Below are positions 46,860 through 58,189 of a DNA stretch of 64,000 bases, in pieces. Position numbers and translations under genes: made by a program. The notes beneath the pieces were generated by a model, which was given only the letters and a program-made list of their open reading frames with translations, was not told the origin of the DNA and made no database searches. How positions within the stretch are numbered: the first letter of the stretch is position 1; the number at the start of each line of letters is the position of its first letter. The stretch comes from Buxus sempervirens (taxonomy: Eukaryota; Streptophyta; Magnoliopsida; Buxales; Buxaceae): the NCBI GenBank assembly GCA_947561395.2, contig OX387187.1, forward strand, positions 36,871,829-36,935,828, in the 5' to 3' direction.

Positions 46860-49800
46860 TTATTAAAGCTTTACACTAAGTAAAATATCATGCTTACTGT
46901 CAATATATAATGCTAAAAAGAAATTAGCTACAGTATGCGATAATTTGACAATTTGAAAAACAAAGACATGTGGGCAGGCTATTAAAAACAATTATATGGA
47001 TGCTTAATGCAAATGCTCTATTATCTGAAGTAAAATTATATGGAGCCTTATGTATCACCAAAGAAATGTTGCATGGTTCCCACATCTATGGATAACCACA
47101 TAAACATTTGTAGGAGACTTTTGGCACAAATTTTTTATTGTTTCTGTTGTAGACTGTATTGGATTGTGGAACTTAAAAATGTATTGTCTTGTAAATTTTT
47201 TTGGGTGTTGCTTTAATATCTTTAAATCAGAAAGTAAGTTTCTTAATGAACGTGGCAAACTTGCTTGGAGCCTAGCCTGCCTAGGCAATTTGGTGTTTTC
47301 CCAAGAAACAAGCTATAGAGCCATATGTTTTGCATTTTTCCCAACTATCATACAACACTGTGATTTTGTGAAGTGCTAGCTATTGCGTAATTTTAATTGC
47401 TTCCATGAATAAAAAGGGTATATTTTTCTGGAAAATATTACTACTAAGCTAAACTCTATGTCAAAGCAGAATCTCGAAATCAAGGAATTAAACCAATAAT
47501 GACATCAGTCTTTCTTTTTCTTTAGAGGGTTGAAAGAGTGAAAAGTCCCAATCAGTCTTCTTTAGATTCATGATAATCATATGATTATTTTCAATTGCTT
47601 CAATAGTATTTTATCAACTGTAGATATCATGTGGAAAAATATCACATACAGCAGTAAGTGAGTTCAATCTTCCTCTCATAGTAGTTAATTGAGAACAGAA
47701 AATAATTAGTCAACATGCTTCTTTTAAACTGATGAGTGCTCATTCATATCCCAAAGCCGATGACACCTACAGCTAACAGCTACCGAATAAACACTTGAAA
47801 ACCGAATCAATCATCTTGAAACCAGACATTCTGTTTCCATGTTTTTATTTTTTACGTCAAGGAACCGAATTAAACATTTAAAGATGAAGGAATGAAATAT
47901 AATTTCCAGAGTTAAACAAAGATGCTAACTCAAACAAAACTCCATTCCACAATCGTAGAGGAGATAATAGAGAGATTTAAGATTAAAAAAAGGGAAAATT
48001 ACTGTACGCACTATCTTTTAAAACGTTATTCCAAAATACACTACCTTCATAACTAATTGCCAAGTTTACACTTATTTTATAAACAAAATGACATAATGCC
48101 CTATTGCATATATCAGAAGACAAAAAATACCCCTTTTACCCCCGGTTACAACTCACAAACCAATCTAAACAATAAAACTGTTGAACATTACTCCTTTATT
48201 TTGGTTGTTCCAAACCAAAAAAAAAAAAAAAAAATTCAATCAAAACCTTTCGTCTACCTTCTTCTATGGCTAAAAGATTAACAGAACATGGAAAAGAACA
48301 TTTGGCAAAGGTGATTGGTTGTAAACTGGGGGCAAAATGGGCATTTTTTGTCTCTTGACACATTCATGAGGGCATTCCGTCATTTTATTTATAAAACTAG
48401 TGTAAATTTGGCAATTAGTTCTGAAGGTAGTGCATTTTGGAATAAAGTTTTAAAAGACAGGGTGAACAGTAATTTTCCCATTAAAAAAAGGATTGGAAGC
48501 ACCTGTCTTTCTACTTACTGAGATGGTGCTTTAAGCTCCCGATCACCCAAGCCCTTCCATGATTATACAGTATATGCATCCATTTCTAAATAGGTGAGAC
48601 ATGGAACTAACCCAGCATAGATCAAGCCCTAGACAGACCATCTACAGGCAGCCAAAATCAGAATTAATTCCTGCCAGAATTTCCTGCAAAATATACAGCT
48701 CCCCATTTCTATACCAAAGCATCAGAAACTTCAAGCTTATTACCATGAGTTTACTCCATGCATCAACAAATGGGTTCTTCGTCATCAAATTCCTTGACAA
48801 ATGAAGTAGCTCTACATTTCAGGAAATTTCAAGTTGGTAAAGCCCTGTGAAAAAAATCTAGCTAAACAAACAATAATCTTTCAGCTGCAATGTTTCTAAT
48901 CCCAAGCTTAGAAGTGTATACAGCTCAACTGTAATGCAGAGAACTTGAAAATATCTTGGCTTTGTGTTTATCAATGCCGCTTTAAAACCTCTCTTGACAT
49001 ATCTGACTTACAACCCCAACTAAGGCTGAGATAAATTCTTTCAACAAAAATCTTCCTCCCAGCCCAAAAACCAAATCAAACTGAAATATAACCCAATATT
49101 CTAAACCAAAACCTGACCCAAATAACACTTGTTTACCCCAAACCAAAACTAAAACAAAATTCATAAGTTCAGTTTTATTTAGCATACACACACAAAATAT
49201 TTTAGTTTAGTCCGATTTACATGTTGTTACACTTGATTTGATTAGTAGGCTAAGTTTAACCAAAGCCCTTTCCAGACCATAAGAAAAATCTAACCATGGA
49301 TGAGAAGACCAAAAACATCCGAATGTAGTTCCAATAACAGAGACTTAACATGGTCGGTCAATACAAACAACCCCAAGAGGGAAAAATCTAACCATGGATG
49401 AGAAGACCAAAAACAAATAATAAAAGAAAAAGAAGAAGAGAAAGAGATCAAAAAGAACCGTCGATCAGCAGTACACTCAAAACTGTTGGATCTCCCTTTG
49501 CAGCACCAACCCAACACCGGTGATGCCGTGCGACCAATCAGTCTTTGCAGCACCAACCCAACCTCGTTCGCTCATTCTTACGGGAAGGAAAGAATGAGAT
49601 AGGTGTACTGCTGCAAAGAGGGGTTTGAAAATGGCGGAAAGAAAGAGGGTTTGAAAATGGCGGAAAGAGGGTTTTGGGGGTTTTTGAAAATGTCGTTTTT
49701 TAGCTTTCTTTCGAACCCTTAAGAACGAGTGTGACGGATTCTCGCAAAACTAACGGAGGAAGAAGGAACGGCTGTTTTGCCGTTCGAAATAGAGGAGGCT

Positions 49801-50831
49801 ACATGTCGCCTTCTGGGTGCACGTAGGACGTTCCGTAGGAGGAACCGTCAGAGACGAAATCGGTTGTTCTCCAAAGCCCCAACAAAAACAAACCCTAACT
49901 GGTTCAAAGATCTATCTCGCTCTTTCTCTCTCTCCTAAAAAACAAAAAGAACTCTAGTGCAAACTGCTAAGAGCTATCCAATAACGTGTAGCAAAGTGAA
50001 ATTCTCAGTGCGTCATCTACGGTAGTTCCCATGGATCTTTGAATCTCCTAAACTTTAATCCTATTAAGCTAAGCAAACAGTCATAACAATCTTTTCTTTA
50101 AACGTAATCTCTATTTATAAAAGTTCCGATTTAATGGGAAAAAATCCATGATTTTCTTCTCCATGTATAAATTCTAGTCTCAGCTTCAATGGAATTCGAA
50201 ATAAAAAGTCTTGACAGCTCTGTTGTTTCGTTTTTTTCAAACTGGTTTTTGTTTCAAAATAAAGACGATGATGAACAACGAAACATTACTAATATTTCCT
50301 TTCTTTATGAAATCTGAATCTCCATTCAAATTGATCGAAATGTTTCACTTAGAAACATCGCCTGCTGCATTCTTCTGCGAGTACCTTGTATGCCATGGTG
50401 CCAGTTCCGGGAACGTTTCGTGGGGTTCTTCAGGTTGCGAAGTCGAGGAAGAGAACCCATTACTTGTTCTTGATGGAATTGCTGTTGTGGGGGCAAGACA
50501 TCCTCTTTGGTAATGGCAACAGTAAGTAAACTAATTGTGACGAAGATGTTAACGAAAATTCTAACTCTGTTCGTGTAACAAAGCGTGGTGTACCAGGTAA
50601 AGGGTTTTAGATCAACGGATTGGGGAAGAAGCAGACGAACGTTTTGATATTTAAGGGAGGGCATTTTTGGTGTTTTGAAAAAAGGTTTAACGTTGTTTGC
50701 CTGTAAAGTAACGGCGGGGGTGATCAATGATGCTTTTTGAAACATCAAGGGTAGTAAGTAATCGGTTTTAAACCACAGGGGGTGTCTGTGTCATTTTCCT
50801 AAACCTCAAGGGGTCTAAGTGTAAATTTCCC
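46860..50831 (-). repeat. Right terminal inverted repeat of MULE
   Basis: Inverted copy of 39489-41571. It is interrupted by extra sequence at about 46992-47378 and 47675-48763 (which contains the nested MITE), and is longer than the left arm at 49870-50580. Confidence 0.9.
47992..48479. mobile_element. Nested MULE-type MITE, 488 bp
   Basis: Inverted ends GGGAAAATTACTG are flanked by a perfect 10-bp duplication ATTAAAAAAA (47982-47991, 48480-48489). It sits in the right MULE arm and is absent from the left arm, so it inserted after the MULE did or after the arm duplication. Confidence 0.88.
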
Positions 50832-50890
50832 CTCTAAAAATGTAGGAATTCTGAAAGAAAAGAAAATTCACTATCACTTATCATTATTTA

Positions 50891-51176
50891 CACCACCCAC
50901 CCATCGCACCACTAGCACCATCCACCACCACTACAACCCACAATCACCCGCCACAACCATCCATCACCACCACCACCACCATTAGCCGCCGCCACCACCG
51001 ACCACCACCCGACACCACCACTACCCACCAGCCGCTACTACCGCCCACCACTACCACCAACCACCGACCATCACAACCATCTCCCACCACAACAACTAGT
51101 CGCCGCCACCATCGCTCGCCACCACCAGCCGCCACCACTACCCACTGCCACTCGGCACCACCGCCCACCACTCCAA
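50891..51176. repeat. CAC-rich minisatellite
   Basis: About 285 bp of degenerate CCACCA/CCGCCA repeats, inside the TTA-flanked element. Long open frames through it are repeat artefacts. Confidence 0.85.
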
Positions 51177-51454
51177 CTCATCATCTTAGTAAAATATATT
51201 TTTCTTTACTTCTCATTTCTCATCTCATCCAAACATCAGAAAAGGAAAGAAAATCAGTATTTTTCTTTTCTCTTCTTTTCTTTTCCTTTTTAGCTTTCTT
51301 TCTTTTCTCCCCAAATCCAAGCTCCAAACACAACCTTATTGTACCAAGAGATTTCTATAAGAAAGAAGATTATTTATTTTCTCAAGAAATCTCTAGAATA
51401 AGTCCTTCTAGAGACTTATCTGGAATAACTCTCTTTAGAAGAATATGTTGGTGG

Positions 51455-52470
51455 TGAAACACTTCACTTGTGAGTTTCTTCTTTTCTTTCTCTTTTTTCA
51501 TGTGAGATTTAATTGTGATTAATCATTTATAAGTCCCAATTATCTCCTCTCAGTTTCAATGTCTATTTTTATAACAAACTTGGAATTACCTTTTTTGGTA
51601 TTTATAAAGTGCGAGATGACAATTCAATTCCCTAATTTATTTTTCTTTTCTCATCTTTATATGAAAATTCTAACTTTTAGGATCATCTTCATTATTTCTC
51701 TACATAGGCAAAACTATTTCTTTTATTTTCAGGCTTCTCAGTTGAGAGATTTATATATATAATCCTTAAGAGCTTATCCTTTGCAATTTTTTTTTAAATT
51801 TTCCTCACTCATTTATTGCTTCTCTTTATTTTTCTTTTCCTACTTTTCACTTATTTGTTTAACTTTTTGTTAAGATATGCATATTTTCGTACAGAATTAA
51901 ATGTCACAATCCTTCAAATTAAATTTGGATATGGATTAGTTTTATTTGAAGACCAAATGTAACATTAAAAAATGTAAAGCAATTTAAAATACAAATAATA
52001 AATGACCATCGAAATTCTTTTTCATAAGCTCTCTAATCATTGCATTACCTTCATCAATGGCTTCAATTTATCACCTTAAGCATATGGTACCTAAAGATGA
52101 CCAATAATGTTAATTCCCGCCAGAAAATTACCTAAAGAGTTTAAATGGTTATTTGTTAGTTTATATTTTATATTGGCATTTTACACATGGCCATGCTGTC
52201 AGAACTGTTATAAGCTCTCTAATCATTGGATCACACCTTCATCCATGGCTTCACTGTATCACTCTAAGCATATGGTACCTAAAGATCATTCCCCACCCAC
52301 ACCTCCCCCCCTAATTGATAGATACAATAATTTTATCAAATCAAGATCAAATTATTTCATTTCAAGTTGTTCCATAACTCATCATAACTTCTTAAATGCA
52401 TGTGAAATCAAGGGATTACATCTCTGTTATAGAGGGGTTTCTATTTAATATGTTGAAGAATCATGCAACA
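51455..52470 (+). repeat. Orphan NLR 3' flank
   Basis: Begins AACACTTCACTTGTGAGTTTC, the conserved sequence after the stop of NLR1 and NLR2, and follows their flank through GGCTTCTCAGTTGAGAG and GAATCATGCAACATT. No NLR coding part precedes it. It probably belonged to the relic at 38008-38648, from which the TIR element and MULE now separate it. Confidence 0.75.
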
Positions 52471-52671
52471 TTTGGTATCCTTTACTCTCCTTGCACGTAT
52501 TCGATCTGTTTTCCTCATTGGATCTTTAGACTGATCTTGCAGTATTCATACTAATTTTCTATTTTTGGATTTCCATCTTTATTTGAATACTACATTGCAG
52601 TTCGTTTTCAGCATGCAGGGCCCTAGGTACTGATTTAGCTTCAAAGATGTCCGTAATATGATATTGAAATG

Positions 52672-52984
52672 GGAAAATTGGTTTTTAGTAATATTTTTTC
52701 AAAATAATTCAAGTTCAGTCGGCTAATTCTTGGTATTTGAGAATCAGTGATACTTTTTTAAAATAATTGAGAAGGAAAAAAACTCTTTCCAAAAATACCC
52801 CAAAAGACTTTGAAAACCTTTTCAATGCCCATCTTTTTGAAAGTATATATGGAAGTCTTTATGAACAGTAAAATGATATTTATTCTCAATTATTTAAAAA
52901 AGTATCATAGATTTCCAATTATCAAGGATTGGTCGACTGAATCTGAATTATTTTAAAAAAATATAACTAAAAACCATTTTTCTC
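52672..52984. mobile_element. MULE-like MITE, 313 bp
   Basis: Inverted ends around TGGTTTTTAGT and AATTCA(A)GTTCAGTCG are flanked by an 11-bp duplication ATATTGAAATG (52661-52671, 52985-52995). Related fragments fill 8431-13540 and occur at 14041-14160. Confidence 0.75.
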
Positions 52985-53231
52985 ATATTGAAATGGGGTT
53001 GGACAATGATTGGTGCAATTGATCCAAAGCTTCTCATGATTTATTACTTACTATCAAACATTTGGGTTTATAAGCTATGTGTTCTTATTTTGAAAGATTT
53101 TCATTTGGAGGGACACTTTTTGCTATTTGTTGCAACTCAAAAAGGATGCAGCTAATCTTCAATCTTAACCAAGTTACTTGCAAAGCCAGTTTGTAAAATT
53201 AAGAATGAACTAACTAAACCAAGTGGGTGTA

Positions 53232-53398
53232 GATTATATATTGAAATATTGCTTCTTGCACTGTGGTATGTTTCAAGAGAATTATTGAATCAAGACTACA
53301 AAATTGATTTGTATATGAATTGTGGACGGTATTATAAGTAATTATCCTCAAAGAACATTAGAAAAGGTTGCAATCGACTTCAAGTTGACAACCAAGCG
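53232..53398 (+). pseudogene. NLR scrap (RNBS-D region) upstream of NLR3
   Basis: Aligns with NLR3 55805-56000: ATTGAAATATTGCTTCTT, GTGGTATGTTTC, GACGGTATTATAAG and ends GTTGACAACCA. Frames are broken and about 30 bp are missing inside. It is a fragment of the end of NB-ARC, and no other NLR parts are attached. Confidence 0.8.
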
Positions 53399-54525
53399 AG
53401 GGCGCCACCTGCTCTGGTGGTAAAGACAGTGCTGGTAATAGCACACGTCATGGAGGGGCACCCATTCTTACTGTTGCAATTAAGAATGCAAGTAATTTCA
53501 ATGCTAACCAAGTTACTAGCAAAACCATTATGTAATTAGTAAACTACTTAAATTAACGTGTGAGATCTCATTCTAAGGTTTCCCATAACAATCATATTAT
53601 TGGAGAGGACAGATTAAAAAAATACAAACAAAATGTGTTTTTAAATAAAATAAATCAATTAATAATATATTAGTTCATTAAATATGTATTTTTTTTTAAA
53701 ACATGACATACATAAAAACAATACTGTAAACATATAAAATTAATACTTCAATATACTAAGGACGGAGTTGGGGCGGGTTGGGCTAAACACTAACCCACCC
53801 CTTAACCTGATTTTGACAATACCAAACCCTAACCCTTTAGAGGCGAGATTGCCATCCCTACTTTTGAAGTGGCACAACATAAAAGAGGAAATTGCTTCTG
53901 GGAAGCAATTGGAATAGCCTATGTAATTATAATATGATTAATTAGCTTTATTTAATTTATACGACTTTCATAATCATGTTGAGGTTGCTCTTGATTAATT
54001 ATGACTAGTGATGGTACATGCATACTGCACGTTTTCACCCTTAACTATTACATATAAGTAGGGGGTTTAAATTCGAATGCGGAAAGTGTAGTTGGATGGT
54101 TATACTTTGGGATTGTATTGGTTGGGGAAAACAGTATTTAGAGTAAAAAAAAAATACCAGAAAATACTCCCTCTCCCTCCCTCCCCTTCCATTTATAGAT
54201 TTTGCAACTTTTTAATTTCCATTGTCCAAAATTCACGGTCATTTTTTTGAGTCTACCTTCATTGGAAAATGCATTTCTGAGACAGAGCCACAGCGACTGC
54301 GACTTAGACAAAGGAGGTGGTCCCACCTATTGAATAAGTCAAACTGATCAGAACCGCTAAAAGGGTCGACTGACTCCAAAGGATCGTTGCTCGAAGTCTT
54401 GGTTTGGTTTCTTTGCTGCTACTTCATCTTTACTCTGCTTTCCGGACGGAGACCTGTGACTTTCTAATTCTTCATCAAGCAGAGAATTTCTGTTTCTGAA
54501 TCAAGAAACTGAGGTGGTGGTGCAA
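53399..54525 (+). promoter_or_regulatory. NLR3 upstream region
   Basis: The proximal part (54320-54525) shares GGTGGTCCCACC and leader sequence TTCTGTTTCTGA with the other NLRs. Farther up is AT-rich DNA with no gene. 53399-53470 has a tRNA-like look but no B box. Confidence 0.45.
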
Positions 54526-57360
54526 ATGGCGGAAGCAGTTGTGTCGTTTCTTATAACGAAATTGGGAGAGCTTGCAATTGCAGAAGCAGGTTCGTTGGTC
54601 CAAGGCCAACTCCAGATCCGCGATGATGTCAAGTTCATCAAGGACGAGCTTTCCACCATGGAAGCCTTTTTGAGAGATGCGGAGCAGAAAAGCATACGAG
54701 ATGATTCTGTTAGAGAGTGGGTGGCTCAAGTGAGAGATGCGGCCTACAAGGTGGAGGATGTTCTTGAAGAGTTCCTTGTTCGAATGCTTGTTATCAACAA
54801 CTCCAGAAGAAGAGCCACAGGTTGTGTAGATTTCAGGTTCTGTATCTCAAATCTAAGTTTTCTCCGAAAGCAATTTGTTCTGCGCCATCGATTTCATTCT
54901 CAGATGCTAACTATGAGAAGAGAGCTCAAAGAAATCTCCCAGAGGAGGCATCAATACAACCTCGAAGGAATCTGTATGAGCTCAAGTCGGGAAGATGAAG
55001 TAAATCATGATGCATCCTATCCCTTTCAGGAAGAAGCTGATATTGTAGGGATCGATGAAGATGTGAAGCAATTACGAGAGTGGTTGATAGATGAACGCCA
55101 TCACCGCCTAATTGTTTCAGTGGTGGGCACGGGAGGTTCAGGTAAGACCACTCTGGTTAAGAAGGTTTACAATAACACCAAAGGATTATTTGATTGTTAT
55201 GCCTGGATCTCTGTGTCTCAAGACTTCAAATTGCAGCAAAATTTACAACTCATGCTAAAACGATTCTATGACAACAGAAGTGAGGAGATTCCTGACCATG
55301 CAGATAAGATGATTACAGAGGAGTTGATTGAGAATATCCACAACTACTTGCAGGCTAGAAGGTATCTTCTTGTCCTGGACGATGTTTGGGATGCCAAAGT
55401 TTGGGAAAGCATCAAACATGCATTGCCTCGTGAAGGTAAAGGTAGGGTTATCATCACAACCCGCTTGGTAACTTTGTCATCTCCTGTAGATGAAATCTGT
55501 AATGTCCATCATATGGACCCTTTGTCCCAAAAATTGGCTTGGGAACTTTTCTGCAGAAAAGCATTCAGGAATAGCAACCCTCAAGGATGTTGTCCACAGC
55601 ATTTGAGACATACAGGAAAGGGTTTGGTGAAAAAATGTGATGGTTTACCACTAGCAATTGTTGCCATTGGAGGTCTCATGTCGAAAAAGAGTTCAAGATT
55701 GTCAGAGTGGGATGAAGTCTTAGAGAATCTAGATTGGGAATTGAATCACCATCCAGATCTGGAAAAACTAGGTCGTGTCCTTTTAACAAGTTACAATTAC
55801 TTACCCCCTACATTGAAATATTGCTTCTTATATTGTGGTATGTTTCCAGAGAATTATCGAATCAAGACCTCAAGATTGATTCGTATATGGATAGCAGACG
55901 GTATTATAAGCAATCACCCTCGAAAAACATTAGAGGAGGTTGCATTTGACTACCTCTCTCAACTTGTTGACAGGGGGTTCCTTCAGGTTGACAACCATGC
56001 AAGCATTGCTGAGCTAAAAGCTTGTCAAGTACATGACCTCATGCGGGATGTTGCCATTCACATGTCGAAGAAGGAACAATTTGGTGATATTCTCACCAAC
56101 CAAAGGAAAAATATAGTCTTCAAGGGACAACGTCGTGTGGCAATTCATAGCAATGAGGTAAGTGTTCAACAAAATATGGCTTGTATGAACACTCGCTCCT
56201 TCCAAATATTTTCAGAGATAAGAAAGCCATTCGACACTTTGCTTTCTTTGTTGTCAAATCTCAAACAACTAAGGGTGTTAGAACTGTCAGGAACTAACAT
56301 AGAGCATTTGCCTAATGAAGTGGGGGACTTGCTTCACTTGCGTTATTTGAGTTTAAGGAGGACACAAGTATCTGAACTTCCTACTACATTGCAAAATTTG
56401 CACAATTTACAAACTTTGGATGTTCGCAATACAACAATCACAAGTTTTCCTCAAGGAATGGGAGTAGCAATGCTCAAACAATTAAGGCATCTTCTCTTGA
56501 GGCATAGACGGGATAGGATTGGTTTCAGTTTACAGAACTTTATTATTGATCCTAACAGCTTAATCAACTTGCAAACATTGTCCGGAGCAGTTGCTGATGA
56601 GAGCTTACTAAGACAACTTGAGTACTTAACCAGCCTAAGAAAATTGTATCTGACAGATGTAGAGGGACAACATTATATGGAGCTTTGTTCTAGTATTAAG
56701 AAGATGCAGAACCTTCGCGTCTTGAGAATACGATGTAAGAGTTATGATGAAGTCCTTGATTTCGAAACTATGTCTCCACCTTCGCGCTACCTTGAAAAAT
56801 TATTTTTGGCTGGAACAATGAAGGGGGTGCTACCTCCATGGATAGGCTTTCTCAACTGCCTCCACACAGTTCATTTGTATTATAGCCTATTACAGGAAGA
56901 TCCAATGAGCACTTTTTCAAGATTGCCTAGTCTCGAGGTTCTTCTTCTAGTTGAAGCTTATAGTGGAAGAAAGATGAGTTGGGGTGATAACTGTGATGAG
57001 CTATTTCCTAGACTCAAATTGCTTGTTATAAGTGATATGTTGGAATTGGAGGAGTTAAGTGAGATAAAAGATGGCATGATGCAGAGCCTAGTTTTTCTTA
57101 CAATTTTCAGGTGCCCAAAGTTGAAAAAACTTCCGGTTGGGTTCCAGCATCTCAAAGCACTTGGGCACCTTTACTTCTCCGACATGCATCAAGACTTCAT
57201 GAAGAGGTTACGTCCATGTCAAGTAGAAGGAGATGAAAGCAACGGTGGGGAAGACCATTGGATGATTCGACACATTCCTAGGGTCCTTATTGGAACATAT
57301 GGTAGTGAAGGTCAACGTCGTAGAATCATCACCGAGCGATTGCCTACGGTTGGGGAATGA
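54526..57360 (+). CDS. NLR3: RPM1-like CC-NB-ARC-LRR immune receptor
   Basis: An intronless gene for 944 residues. ATG 54526 follows in-frame GTG codons and gives MAEAVVSFLITKLGEL, a good MADA-type helix. CC carries KVEDVLEEF (EDVID). NB-ARC shows P-loop GTGGSGKTT (201-209, K207), kinase-2 with D285/D286, GLPLA from 373, RNBS-D CFLYCGMFPEN and VHD 502-504. LRRs run to a tail with GSEGQRRRIITERLPTVG. It is the most divergent of the three in the LRR half, but its CC half is the closest relative of NLR1. Role as for the family: intracellular sensing of pathogen activity and defence output. All motifs needed for nucleotide switching are present. Confidence 0.97.
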   Translation: MAEAVVSFLITKLGELAIAEAGSLVQGQLQIRDDVKFIKDELSTMEAFLRDAEQKSIRDDSVREWVAQVRDAAYKVEDVLEEFLVRMLVINNSRRRATGCVDFRFCISNLSFLRKQFVLRHRFHSQMLTMRRELKEISQRRHQYNLEGICMSSSREDEVNHDASYPFQEEADIVGIDEDVKQLREWLIDERHHRLIVSVVGTGGSGKTTLVKKVYNNTKGLFDCYAWISVSQDFKLQQNLQLMLKRFYDNRSEEIPDHADKMITEELIENIHNYLQARRYLLVLDDVWDAKVWESIKHALPREGKGRVIITTRLVTLSSPVDEICNVHHMDPLSQKLAWELFCRKAFRNSNPQGCCPQHLRHTGKGLVKKCDGLPLAIVAIGGLMSKKSSRLSEWDEVLENLDWELNHHPDLEKLGRVLLTSYNYLPPTLKYCFLYCGMFPENYRIKTSRLIRIWIADGIISNHPRKTLEEVAFDYLSQLVDRGFLQVDNHASIAELKACQVHDLMRDVAIHMSKKEQFGDILTNQRKNIVFKGQRRVAIHSNEVSVQQNMACMNTRSFQIFSEIRKPFDTLLSLLSNLKQLRVLELSGTNIEHLPNEVGDLLHLRYLSLRRTQVSELPTTLQNLHNLQTLDVRNTTITSFPQGMGVAMLKQLRHLLLRHRRDRIGFSLQNFIIDPNSLINLQTLSGAVADESLLRQLEYLTSLRKLYLTDVEGQHYMELCSSIKKMQNLRVLRIRCKSYDEVLDFETMSPPSRYLEKLFLAGTMKGVLPPWIGFLNCLHTVHLYYSLLQEDPMSTFSRLPSLEVLLLVEAYSGRKMSWGDNCDELFPRLKLLVISDMLELEELSEIKDGMMQSLVFLTIFRCPKLKKLPVGFQHLKALGHLYFSDMHQDFMKRLRPCQVEGDESNGGEDHWMIRHIPRVLIGTYGSEGQRRRIITERLPTVGE

Positions 57361-57375
57361 TAAACACCATGACTT

Positions 57376-57839
57376 GTGAGTTTGCTTTCATTCTCCCCTA
57401 TCATCAACTATTCGTCTTTAATTATTTATAATGTTCAATTACATCCTCTCTGTTTCAATGAATATTTTTATTTCGGTTCTCCATAAGTTCTATAATGATT
57501 TTTTTTTTTTTTTGTTTAGTACTTATATAAGTACTAAATGATACTCACAATTCTTAATTTCCTCTATTTTCCCATCTTTATATAGAACTTTTAAGATCAT
57601 CTTTTTAATCATTATTTCTATACAGTATAAAATTATTCCTATTATCTTAAGGCTTCTAGGTTGAAAATTTATATGAAATCCCTAAGATGCAGGGAAAACC
57701 AAGGGGATTATATCTTCAGATTGTTAGAGAGTTTTCTATTTAACTTTCCATATTCCTTATGTGGAAGACCTGTGCAATATTGGGTGTCCTATAAGCTTCA
57801 GATAAGTCCAAGCTTAAACATTTTTTTAATTTCATGCAG
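57376..57839 (+). other. Candidate 3'-UTR intron of NLR3
   Basis: Donor GACTT|GTGAGTTTG lies 15 nt after the stop and acceptor TCATGCAG ends at 57839. Positions correspond to those of NLR1 and NLR2. Confidence 0.45.
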
Positions 57840-58189
57840 GACACCTGGTTCATTGTTTTCATAGCTATGAATCTAATCAATGCAGCAGCTACTGTGTCTT
57901 CCTCTTCATCAAGCATAATTTAATTTCACATTCATAGTTGTGATATTGGTTTTTCTTTTTCTTTTAAACTTAAAAGAGTGTGCAAATCTTTCATTAGTTG
58001 TTTTATTGTCACACTTATGTGTAGATTTGTGTTATTTTGGTGGTCAGAGCTACCATGTAAGATGCTCATACTGCTGCACTGAGTTTCAAGTGTATTATTA
58101 CCTCTATATTCTGGCTATGGATTTTTGGTTGTCAATGAAATTGATGACTCTCCTTATCAAGAAAGCCTAATTTGAGTAATCCCACGCAA
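57840..58189 (+). other. NLR3 3' flank
   Basis: Shares CTGTGTCTTCCTCTTC and other scattered matches with the NLR1/NLR2 flanks; more diverged than those two. No separate gene. Confidence 0.5.

Larger units (their letters stand above)
39489..50831. mobile_element. Mutator-like element (MULE), 11.3 kb
   Basis: Both ends start GGGAAATTTACA when read inward, with inverted arms of about 2.1 kb (left) and 4.0 kb (right). A perfect 9-bp duplication CTCTAAAAA flanks it (39480-39488, 50832-50840), the Mutator hallmark. The interior carries a FAR1-type MULE transposase gene, now broken (42380-44674). The right arm is longer through insertions, including a 488-bp MITE. It is one complete structural element of a long-TIR MULE, probably now immobile. 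Confidence 0.93.
39352..51335. mobile_element. Older TIR element split by the MULE
   Basis: Ends GGCTGTGTTTGGAACCCTGG (39352) and, inverted, GGTTGTGTTTGGAGCTTGG (51335) are flanked by TTA duplications (39349-39351, 51336-51338), as in PIF/Harbinger elements. Without the MULE and its duplicated target it would be about 632 bp. The right part contains the CAC-rich minisatellite. Confidence 0.75.

Noticed and set aside
50944..51171. Gly/Val/Trp-rich ORF on the minus strand
   Set aside because: Pure translation of the CAC minisatellite.
53399..53470. tRNA- or SINE-like segment (GGCGCCACCTGCTCTGGTGG)
   Set aside because: No GGTTCGAATCC-type B box, no cloverleaf and no poly-A tail.
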